Shown here: one piece after another, positions 57,899 to 64,000 of the stretch | How the letters are laid out: every line of letters starts with the position of its first letter | Position numbering within the stretch: the stretch's first letter is position 1 | Origin: Streptomyces zhaozhouensis | GTDB lineage: Bacteria; Actinomycetota; Actinomycetes; Streptomycetales; Streptomycetaceae | Direction: 5' to 3' | Length of the DNA stretch: 64,000 nucleotides | NCBI RefSeq assembly: GCF_900230195.1 | Contig: NZ_OCNE01000018.1 | Location: 1-64,000, forward strand | Made by a program: the position numbers and the translations under genes | The notes under the pieces: model-generated | What the model was told of the DNA's origin: nothing | The model's input: the letters and a program-made list of their open reading frames with translations, nothing else | Databases searched by the model: none

Positions 57899-58801
57899 AT
57901 GGCCGTCGTCACGATGCGGGAGCTGCTGGAGAGCGGCGTCCACTTCGGGCACCAGACCCGCCGCTGGAACCCGAAGATGAAGCGTTTCATCTTCACCGAG
58001 CGCAACGGCATCTACATCATCGACCTGCTCCAGTCGCTGTCGTACATCGACCGCGCCTACGAGTTCGTCAAGGAGACCGTCGCGCACGGCGGGACCGTCA
58101 TGTTCGTCGGCACCAAGAAGCAGGCCCAGCAGGCGATCGCCGAGCAGGCGACCCGCGTGGGGATGCCCTATGTCAACCAGCGTTGGCTGGGCGGCATGTT
58201 GACCAACTTCTCCACCGTGCACAAGAGGCTCCAGCGCCTCAAGGAGCTGGAGCAGATCGACTTCGACGACGTGGCGGCCTCCGGCCTCACCAAGAAGGAG
58301 CTGCTGGTCCTCTCCCGCGAGAAGGCCAAGCTGGAGAAGACCCTCGGCGGTATCCGCGAGATGCAGAAGGTGCCCAGCGCCGTCTGGATCGTGGACACCA
58401 AGAAGGAGCACATCGCCGTCGGCGAGGCCCGCAAGCTGAACATCCCGGTGGTCGCGATCCTCGACACCAACTGCGACCCCGACGAGGTCGACTACAAGAT
58501 CCCGGGCAACGACGACGCGATCCGCTCGGTCACCCTGCTGACCCGGGTGATCGCCGACGGCGTCGCCGAGGGTCTGATCGCCCGCTCCGGCGCCTCCCAG
58601 GCGAAGGACGGCGAGAAGCCGGCCGGCGAGCCGCTGCCCGAGTGGGAGCGCGAGCTGCTGACCGGTGCCGAGGAGAAGGCCGCCGAGGCCAAGGCCGAGG
58701 AGAAGCCGGCCGAGGAGAAGCCGGCCGAGCCCGCCGCCACCCCGGAGCCGGCGGCCGAGCCCGCCGCCGCCGAGGCGCAGCCGGCCGGCGAGAGCGCCTG
58801 A
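57899..58801 (+). CDS. rpsB: 30S ribosomal protein S2
   Basis: A 300-residue S2: MRELLESGVHFGHQTRRWNPKMKRFIF, GGTVMFVGTKKQAQQAIAEQA, VNQRWLGGMLTNF and VVAILDTNCDPDEVDYKIPGNDDAIRSV. The last 60 residues are an alanine/glutamate/proline-rich tail (KAEEKPAEEKPAEPAATPEPAAEP) typical of the genus. ATG 57899 with AAGGAGA 7 bases upstream. Confidence 0.97.
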   Translation: MAVVTMRELLESGVHFGHQTRRWNPKMKRFIFTERNGIYIIDLLQSLSYIDRAYEFVKETVAHGGTVMFVGTKKQAQQAIAEQATRVGMPYVNQRWLGGMLTNFSTVHKRLQRLKELEQIDFDDVAASGLTKKELLVLSREKAKLEKTLGGIREMQKVPSAVWIVDTKKEHIAVGEARKLNIPVVAILDTNCDPDEVDYKIPGNDDAIRSVTLLTRVIADGVAEGLIARSGASQAKDGEKPAGEPLPEWERELLTGAEEKAAEAKAEEKPAEEKPAEPAATPEPAAEPAAAEAQPAGESA

Positions 58802-58812
58802 CGATCGACGAC

Positions 58813-58833
58813 CGGGCCCGCCAGGCGGGCCCG
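58813..58833 (+). terminator. Hairpin between rpsB and tsf
   Basis: CGGGCCCG (58813-58820) pairs with CGGGCCCG (58826-58833) around CCAGG. No T tract; possibly partial termination, lowering tsf relative to rpsB. Confidence 0.45.
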
Positions 58834-58974
58834 TCGGCAGACAGCTGAGAGAGCACGGGCGGTGCGGGAAGGCCGGAAAAGGCCCCCGCACCGCCGTCTC
58901 CGGTCGGTGCGGCCCACGCTCCGAGCGAGCCCAGCGACCCCAACGACGAGACCCGGGAAGAGAATCACGTAACC

Positions 58975-59811
58975 ATGGCGAACTTCACCGCCGCCGACGT
59001 CAAGAAGCTCCGTGAGCTGTCCGGCGCCGGCATGATGGACTGCAAGAAGGCGCTGGACGAGGCCGAGGGCGACGTCACCAAGGCCGTGGAGATCCTGCGC
59101 GTCAAGGGCCAGAAGGGCGTGGCCAAGCGCGAGAGCCGCACCGCCGAGAACGGCGCCGTCGTGGCCGTCATCGCCGACGACAACGCCACCGGCGTGCTGG
59201 TCGAGCTGAAGTGCGAGACCGACTTCGTGGCCAAGGGCGACAAGTTCCAGGCCGTGGCCCAGCAGGTGGCCGACCACGTCTTCGCCACCGCGCCGGCCGA
59301 CCTGGACACCCTGCTCGCCTCCGAGATCGAGCCGGGCAAGACCGTCCAGGTGTTCGTCGACGAGGCCAACGCCAACCTCGGCGAGAAGATCGTGCTGGAC
59401 CGCTTCGCCCGCCTCACCGGCGGCTACGTGGGCAGCTACCTGCACCGCACCAGCCCCGACCTGCCGCCGCAGGTGGGCGTCCTGGTGCAGCTCGCCGACG
59501 CCAAGGCCGACGTCGCCAAGGACGTGGCGCAGCACATCGCCGCCTTCTCGCCCACCTACCTGGACCGCGACGAGGTCCCGGCCGAGGACGTGGAGAACGA
59601 GCGTCGCATCGCCGAGGCCACCGCCCGCGAGGAGGGCAAGCCCGAGGGCGCGCTGCCGAAGATCGTCGAGGGCCGGGTCAACGGCTTCTTCAAGGAGAAG
59701 GTCCTGGTTGACCAGCCCTTCGCCAAGGACAACAAGAAGTCCGTGCAGAAGGTCCTCACCGAGGCCGGCACCTCGATCCAGGGCTTCGCCCGCTTCCGCG
59801 TCGGCGCCTGA
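58975..59811 (+). CDS. tsf: Elongation factor Ts
   Basis: A 278-residue guanine-nucleotide exchange factor for EF-Tu. ADVKKLRELSGAGMMDCKKALDEAEGD is the UBA-like N-terminus, followed by VKGQKGVAKRESRTAENGAV, LKCETDFVAKGDKF and the dimer core. ATG 58975, with GGGAAGAGAA upstream. Second gene after rpsB. Confidence 0.97.
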   Translation: MANFTAADVKKLRELSGAGMMDCKKALDEAEGDVTKAVEILRVKGQKGVAKRESRTAENGAVVAVIADDNATGVLVELKCETDFVAKGDKFQAVAQQVADHVFATAPADLDTLLASEIEPGKTVQVFVDEANANLGEKIVLDRFARLTGGYVGSYLHRTSPDLPPQVGVLVQLADAKADVAKDVAQHIAAFSPTYLDRDEVPAEDVENERRIAEATAREEGKPEGALPKIVEGRVNGFFKEKVLVDQPFAKDNKKSVQKVLTEAGTSIQGFARFRVGA

Positions 59812-59819
59812 TCCCGTTC

Positions 59820-59852
59820 GGTCGGCGGCCGTCTCCTGACGCGCCGCCGACC
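59820..59852 (+). terminator. Hairpin between tsf and pyrH
   Basis: GGTCGGCGGC (59820-59829) pairs with GCCGCCGACC (59843-59852), with an inner CGTC/GACG stem and TCCT loop. No T tract. Confidence 0.55.
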
Positions 59853-59933
59853 GCAGGGCGGTCATGTCCCGGCTATTGTCGGGCGGAAGGCCGTCGGGCC
59901 GCGCGAGCAGTCGCGGCGGCCGGGCGACCGCAG

Positions 59934-59962
59934 TTGTGACGAGGAGGCCATTGCCGTACAGG
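59934..59962 (+). promoter_or_regulatory. Candidate pyrH promoter
   Basis: TTGTGA (59934-59939), a 17-base spacer and TACAGG (59957-59962), 56 bases before pyrH. Together with the hairpin this suggests pyrH-frr-cdsA can be transcribed separately. Confidence 0.4.
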
Positions 59963-60018
59963 GGAACCGCAAGGTCCGCCGGCAGTGGCCTCCTTGGCGT
60001 GTGCACGAGGAGAGTGGC

Positions 60019-60756
60019 ATGAACCAGGACGACAAACCCCGCCGTTTCCTGCTGAAGCTGTCGGGTGAGGCATTCGCGGGCGGCGGCGGGCTCGGTGTCG
60101 ATCCCGATGTCGTGCACAAGATGGCCAGAGAGATCGCGGCCGTGGTGCGGGACGGCGCGCAGATCGCGGTGGTGATCGGCGGCGGCAACTTCTTCCGCGG
60201 CGCCGAGCTCCAGCAGCGCGGCATGGACCGCGCCCGCTCCGACTACATGGGCATGTTGGGCACGGTGATGAACTGCCTCGCGCTCCAGGACTTCCTGGAG
60301 AAGGAGGGCATCGACTCCCGGGTGCAGACCGCCATCACGATGGGCCAGGTCGCCGAGCCCTACATCCCGCTGCGCGCCGTGCGCCACCTGGAGAAGGGGC
60401 GCGTGGTCATCTTCGGCGCCGGCATGGGGATGCCCTACTTCTCCACCGACACCACCGCCGCGCAGCGGGCGTTGGAGATCCACGCCGAGGCGCTGCTCAT
60501 GGGCAAGAACGGCGTGGACGGGGTCTACGACTCCGACCCGGCGCGGAACGCGGACGCCGTGAAGTACGACGCCCTGGACTACGCCGAGGTGATCACCAGG
60601 GACCTGAAGGTCGCCGACTCGACCGCGATCACCCTGTGCCGGGACAACCAGTTGCCCATCCTGGTCTTCGAGCTGCTCGCGGAGGGCAATATCGCCCGTG
60701 CGGTAAAGGGTGAGAAGATCGGCACACTCGTCAACAGCCAGGGCCGGCGGGCCTGA
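60019..60756 (+). CDS. pyrH: UMP kinase
   Basis: A 245-residue hexameric amino-acid-kinase-fold enzyme making UDP. FLLKLSGEAFAGGGGLGVDPDVV, VVIGGGNFFRGAELQQRGMDRARSDYMGMLGTVMN (in parts), GMGMPYFSTDTTAAQRALEI and LLMGKNGVDGVYDSDP are all diagnostic. ATG 60019 with GAGGAGAG about 5 bases upstream. Followed by frr as in most bacteria. Confidence 0.97.
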   Translation: MNQDDKPRRFLLKLSGEAFAGGGGLGVDPDVVHKMAREIAAVVRDGAQIAVVIGGGNFFRGAELQQRGMDRARSDYMGMLGTVMNCLALQDFLEKEGIDSRVQTAITMGQVAEPYIPLRAVRHLEKGRVVIFGAGMGMPYFSTDTTAAQRALEIHAEALLMGKNGVDGVYDSDPARNADAVKYDALDYAEVITRDLKVADSTAITLCRDNQLPILVFELLAEGNIARAVKGEKIGTLVNSQGRRA

Positions 60757-60793
60757 CGGCCCGTCAGCGCACACATCGAACCAGGAGCACGTG

Positions 60794-61351
60794 GTGATCG
60801 AAGAAGCCCTCCTCGAAGCCGAGGAGAAGATGGAGAAGGCGGTCGTGGTCGCCAAGGAGGACCTGGCCGCGATCCGCACCGGCCGTGCCCACCCGGCGAT
60901 GTTCAACAAGATCGTGGCCGAGTACTACGGGACGATGACCCCGATCAACCAGCTCGCCTCGTTCTCCGTTCCGGAGGCGCGGATGGCGGTGGTAACCCCG
61001 TTCGACAAGTCGTCGCTGCGCAACATCGAGCAGGCGATCCGGGACTCCGACCTGGGGGTCAACCCGACCAACGACGGTCATATCATCCGCGTGGTCTTCC
61101 CGGACCTGACCGAGGAGCGCCGCAAGGAGTTCATCAAGGTCGCCAAGACCAAGGGTGAGGACGCCAAGATCTCCATCCGCGGGGTCCGGCGGAAGGCCAA
61201 GGAGACGATCGACAAGGCGATCAAGGACGGCGACGTCGGCGAGGACGAGGGCCGGCGCGGCGAGAAGGAGTTGGACGACACCACCTCCAAGTACGTGGCG
61301 CAGGTCGACGAGTTGCTCAAGCACAAGGAGTCCGAGCTGCTGGAGGTCTGA
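60794..61351 (+). CDS. frr: Ribosome recycling factor
   Basis: A 185-residue factor splitting post-termination ribosomes with EF-G. MIEEALLEAEEKMEKAVVVAKEDLAAIRTGRAHPAMFNKI (in parts), LRNIEQAIRDSDLGVNPTNDG and DDTTSKYVAQVDELLKHKESELLEV match the family over its whole length. GTG 60794 is preferred over GTG 60791 for AGGAG spacing and family N-terminus. Confidence 0.97.
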   Translation: MIEEALLEAEEKMEKAVVVAKEDLAAIRTGRAHPAMFNKIVAEYYGTMTPINQLASFSVPEARMAVVTPFDKSSLRNIEQAIRDSDLGVNPTNDGHIIRVVFPDLTEERRKEFIKVAKTKGEDAKISIRGVRRKAKETIDKAIKDGDVGEDEGRRGEKELDDTTSKYVAQVDELLKHKESELLEV

Positions 61352-61425
61352 GCGGTCGGGCACCGCGTGGCGATGTGACCGACCAGGATCGCGAAAGATC
61401 AGGACCGAGAGAGACTCTGTCATCC

Positions 61426-62316
61426 GTGAACGAATCAACCTGGGGGCCGACCCCGGCCACCGGGCGGGCACCGGCCGAACCCCCGGCCCCTCCGCGGAAG
61501 AAGCGCGCCGGGCGTGACCTGCGGGCCGCCGTGGGGGTCGGGGTGGGGCTCGGCGCCGTGGTCCTCGCCGCGCTCTTCGTCTACCGGCCCGCCTTCCTCG
61601 TCGTGATAGCGGCGGCCGTGGTCGTCGGCCTGTGGGAGCTGTCCACCCGACTCGTCGAACGCAAGGGCGTCCGGGTGCCTCTGGTGCCGCTGGCGCTGGG
61701 CGGCGTGGCCACCGTGGTGGCCGGCTACCTCGGGGGGACCGAGGGCGCCTGGTCGGCGATGGCGCTGACGGTGCTCGCCACCTGCCTGTGGCGGATGTTC
61801 TCCTCCCCGGAGAACTACCTGAGGGATGTCACCGCAGGCGTCTTCGCCGCGTTCTACGTGCCGTTCCTGGCCAGCTTCGTGGCGCTGATGCTGGCGGCCG
61901 ACGACGGGCAGTGGCGGGTGGCGGTCTTCATACTGCTCACCGTCGTCAGCGACACCGGCGCGTACGCCGTCGGCTGGCGGTTCGGCCGCTCCAAGCTCGC
62001 GCCCCGGATCAGTCCCGGCAAGACCAGGGAGGGGCTGGCCGGCGCGGTGTTCTTCGCCGCTGTCGCCGGCGCCCTCTCGATGATGTGGCTGATCGACGAC
62101 GGCACCTGGTGGCAGGGCGTGCTGCTGGGCCTCGGGGTGGCGATCAGCGCGACGCTGGGCGACCTCGGCGAGTCGATGATCAAGCGGGACCTGGGCATCA
62201 AGGACATGGGGTCGCTGCTGCCGGGACACGGCGGGATCATGGACCGGCTGGACTCGTTGCTGCCCACGGCCCCGGTGGTCTGGCTGCTGCTCGCGGTCTT
62301 CGTCGGCGTCGAGTAG
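61426..62316 (+). CDS. cdsA: Phosphatidate cytidylyltransferase
   Basis: A 296-residue membrane enzyme making CDP-diacylglycerol. A short proline-rich N-terminus ending in KKRAGRDL precedes about 8 membrane helices. The CDS signature is near the C-terminus: SATLGDLGESMIKRDLGIKDMGSLLPGHGGIMDRLDSLLPTAP (in parts), with catalytic aspartates. DTGAYAVGWRFGRSKLAPRISPGKTREG is the second family block. GTG 61426 (VNESTWG, similar to the S. coelicolor N-terminus) is preferred over GTG 61375. Confidence 0.95.
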   Translation: MNESTWGPTPATGRAPAEPPAPPRKKRAGRDLRAAVGVGVGLGAVVLAALFVYRPAFLVVIAAAVVVGLWELSTRLVERKGVRVPLVPLALGGVATVVAGYLGGTEGAWSAMALTVLATCLWRMFSSPENYLRDVTAGVFAAFYVPFLASFVALMLAADDGQWRVAVFILLTVVSDTGAYAVGWRFGRSKLAPRISPGKTREGLAGAVFFAAVAGALSMMWLIDDGTWWQGVLLGLGVAISATLGDLGESMIKRDLGIKDMGSLLPGHGGIMDRLDSLLPTAPVVWLLLAVFVGVE

Positions 62317-62337
62317 CGCCCCCGCCCCCGCGCGCGT

Positions 62338-63045
62338 TCACCGCTGCGGGGTGAGCCCGGCGTCGTGGACGAGCAGGGCGATCTGCACGCGGTTCCTCAG
62401 GTCGAGCTTGGTGAGGATCGCCGAGACATGGGTCTTGACGGTGGCCAGGCCGAGGTGGTGGCGGGCGGCTATCTCGGCGTTGGAGTGTCCGGCACCGACG
62501 TCCAGGGCCACGGTGCGCTCGCGCGGCGCGAGGGAGTCGAGCCGCCGGCGTGCCGCGTCCGCGCGGGCGTCGTGCGGCGGCGGCGCGGACACGGCGCGGT
62601 CGATCAGCCGGCGGGTGACCTCGGGGGAGAGCACCGGCCTGCCGTCGGCGGCCTGGCGGATGGCGACGACGAGTTCTGCGGGCGGGGTGTCCTTCAGCAG
62701 GAACCCGGCCGCGCCCGCGCGCAGGGCCCGCAGCACGTGGCCGTCCGAGTCGAATGTGGTGAGCACGACGACCCGCGCCGCCGGGGCGCGGACGCGCAGG
62801 GCCTCGGTGGCGGAGATGCCGTCGACGCCCGGCATCCGGATGTCCATCAGGACGACGTGGGGGCGGTGCCGCACGGTCAACTCGACGGCGCGGGCGCCGT
62901 CCTCGGCCTCGGCGACCACCCGCAGATCGGCGGCGCCCCGCAGCATCACCGTCAGTCCGAAGCGCACGACCGGGTCGTCGTCGGCGACGAGCACGTCGAC
63001 GGTCGCGTCGCCCGCCGGGTCGGCACCCGGTGCCTGACTGGTCAT
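62338..63045 (-). CDS. NarL/LuxR-family response regulator
   Basis: A 235-residue response regulator. The receiver domain has the acidic pocket ADDD (21-24) and phospho-acceptor Asp68 in VVLMDIRMPGVDG, then LTTF and FLLKDTPP. The C-terminal LuxR HTH has LAPRERTVALDVGAGHSNAEIAARHHLGLATVKTHVSAILTKLDLRNRVQIALLVHDAG (in parts). ATG 63045 overlaps the kinase stop by 4 bases, so the pair is coupled. Target genes are not apparent from context. Confidence 0.93.
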   Translation of the reverse strand: MTSQAPGADPAGDATVDVLVADDDPVVRFGLTVMLRGAADLRVVAEAEDGARAVELTVRHRPHVVLMDIRMPGVDGISATEALRVRAPAARVVVLTTFDSDGHVLRALRAGAAGFLLKDTPPAELVVAIRQAADGRPVLSPEVTRRLIDRAVSAPPPHDARADAARRRLDSLAPRERTVALDVGAGHSNAEIAARHHLGLATVKTHVSAILTKLDLRNRVQIALLVHDAGLTPQR

Positions 63046-64000
63046 GTCGACCACGGTAGCCGGACGGCCAACCGCCATCCGCCGCCGCCCGTCGGGCCGT
63101 GCCGGAGGTCGCCGCCGACCAGCGCGACCCGTTCGGCCAGCCCGAGCAGCCCGGCCCCCGCGCCGGGCGGCGCCGTCGCGGGCCGCCCCGGGGGGCGCCC
63201 GTTGACGACCTCGGCGCTCAGTCCGGTGCCCGGTTCCGCGGTGCCCGGTTCCGCGGTGCCCGGTTCCGCGGTGATCGTGACGTCGACGGTCGCGGTGGGC
63301 GCGTGCTTGCGGGCGTTGGTCAACCCCTCCTGCACGAAGCGGTAGAGGGTGCGGCCGACCGCCGTGGGCACCGGGTGGGCGCCGGTGGAGACGCCGGCTT
63401 CGTCGCGCAGCCGGACGACGGCGCCGGCGCGGTCGGCCTCCTCGACGAGCTCGGCGATGTCGGTGGCCTCCGGGAGCGGCACGTCGCCCTCCGGGGCGCG
63501 CAGCACCGCGATGACCTCCCGCAGGTCCCGCAGCGCGCGGTGGGCGTTCTCCCGGATCAGCTCGGCGGCCCGCCGCGTCTCCTCGGCGGTGGCCTCGCGG
63601 TGGTAGGCCAACGCGCCCGCGTTGACGGTGAGCAGCGACAGCCGGTGGCCGAGGACGTCGTGCATCTCCCGTGCCAGAGCCTCGCGGGCCTCGTGGCGGG
63701 CGTGCTCGGTGCGCAGCCGCGCCTCGGTCTCGGCGGCGCGGGCCCGTGCGCGCAGCGCGGCGATGAGCCGGCGGTGGCTGCGCACCAGCAGCCCCCACCC
63801 GACGACGGCGACATGCACGGTCACGATCCAGGTCAGGAACATCCAGGCGGACAGCAGGGGGTTCGGCCGCAGCACCTGGTAGACGCCGTGCGCGAGGACG
63901 CTGGCCACGGCGAGCGGCAGGGTCTCGCGCGCCGTCCGGTGCACGGCCACGGTGAAGAGCACGGCCAGCGCGGCGGCCGAGGTGGTCTCGAAGACCGCGG
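63042..64000 (-). CDS. Sensor histidine kinase, N-terminus cut by window edge
   Basis: At least 319 residues; the frame remains open to the window end, so the true start is upstream on this strand. Two or more membrane helices precede the HisKA_3 dimerisation motif ALAREMHDVLGHRLSLLTVNAGAL with the phosphorylated histidine. The ATPase domain has N box FVQEGLTNARKHAPTATVDV and G box GAGAGLLGLAERVALVGG. Three copies of AEPGT lie in a surface loop after the N box. Partner of the response regulator downstream. Confidence 0.9.
   Translation of the reverse strand, partial: AVFETTSAAALAVLFTVAVHRTARETLPLAVASVLAHGVYQVLRPNPLLSAWMFLTWIVTVHVAVVGWGLLVRSHRRLIAALRARARAAETEARLRTEHARHEAREALAREMHDVLGHRLSLLTVNAGALAYHREATAEETRRAAELIRENAHRALRDLREVIAVLRAPEGDVPLPEATDIAELVEEADRAGAVVRLRDEAGVSTGAHPVPTAVGRTLYRFVQEGLTNARKHAPTATVDVTITAEPGTAEPGTAEPGTGLSAEVVNGRPPGRPATAPPGAGAGLLGLAERVALVGGDLRHGPTGGGGWRLAVRLPWST
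63226..63270. repeat. Three tandem copies of a 15-bp unit inside the kinase gene
   Basis: GTGCCCGGTTCCGCG is repeated exactly at 63226, 63241 and 63256. Being in frame, it encodes AEPGT three times, between two strands of the ATPase domain. Confidence 0.9.

Overview
This window is core chromosome of a Streptomyces or very close relative. The DNA is very GC-rich, GTG and TTG starts are common, and developmental genes typical of the genus are present (whiG, nsdA, ndgR, hupS, a conservon GTPase, absB/rnc). The gene order largely follows the gltX to cdsA core region known from S. coelicolor. I see no insertion sequence, prophage, CRISPR array, biosynthetic cluster or integrated element. The assignment to genus is inference from gene content and order, not from a database search.

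Layout. 1-3.0 kb: tail of a conservon GTPase, an FAH-family hydrolase, gltX and a tRNA-Gln/Glu/Glu cluster. 3.1-4.4 kb: a divergent MerR regulator and DUF4188 gene around a palindromic operator. 4.6-7.5 kb: ndgR divergent from leuCD. 7.6-15.6 kb: hupS, F420 gene cofC/fbiD, plsC-gpsA-ddlA, DUF3515 lipoprotein, an Lrp-type stand-alone sensor domain, thiL and thiD. 15.7-22.1 kb: rpmB, a FakA-like kinase, recG, rsmD and coaD. 22.1-29.1 kb: an unrecognised 355-residue protein, a DivIVA-like coiled-coil protein, DUF177-rpmF-rnc-mutM, a CAP-domain protein and acylphosphatase. 29.3-42.8 kb: smc, ftsY, a degenerate Prim-Pol protein, nsdA, the nitrogen operon amtB-glnK-glnD behind a GlnR-type box, and ffh. 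42.9-51.8 kb: proS of the archaeal/eukaryotic type, an SprT-like metalloprotease, rpsP-khpA, rimM-trmD, rplS, four consecutive type I signal peptidases and DUF2469. 51.8-57.4 kb: M23 peptidase, TetR, whiG, dprA, comM and yraN. 57.9-62.3 kb: rpsB-tsf-pyrH-frr-cdsA. 62.3-64 kb: a LuxR-type response regulator and its histidine kinase, cut by the window end.

Most genes serve translation, protein export, chromosome maintenance, cofactor and nitrogen metabolism, and sporulation control. Several are preceded by a TAnnnT hexamer about 6-8 bases before the start codon, which suggests leaderless transcripts. The most notable structural signal is that the block from the M23 peptidase to yraN lies inverted compared with the order I recall for actinobacteria (DUF2469-yraN-comM-dprA...M23-rpsB). 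The block is bracketed by a perfect 12-bp inverted repeat that contains a DnaA-box-like sequence. Other signals are a 20-bp perfect palindrome upstream of whiG, two genes whose stop codons appear to have been lost so that they run into neighbours (M23 into tetR antisense, sipX into sipY), and a near-duplicate 40-base motif upstream of tRNA-Gln and downstream of recG. I did not find a convincing new multi-gene system.
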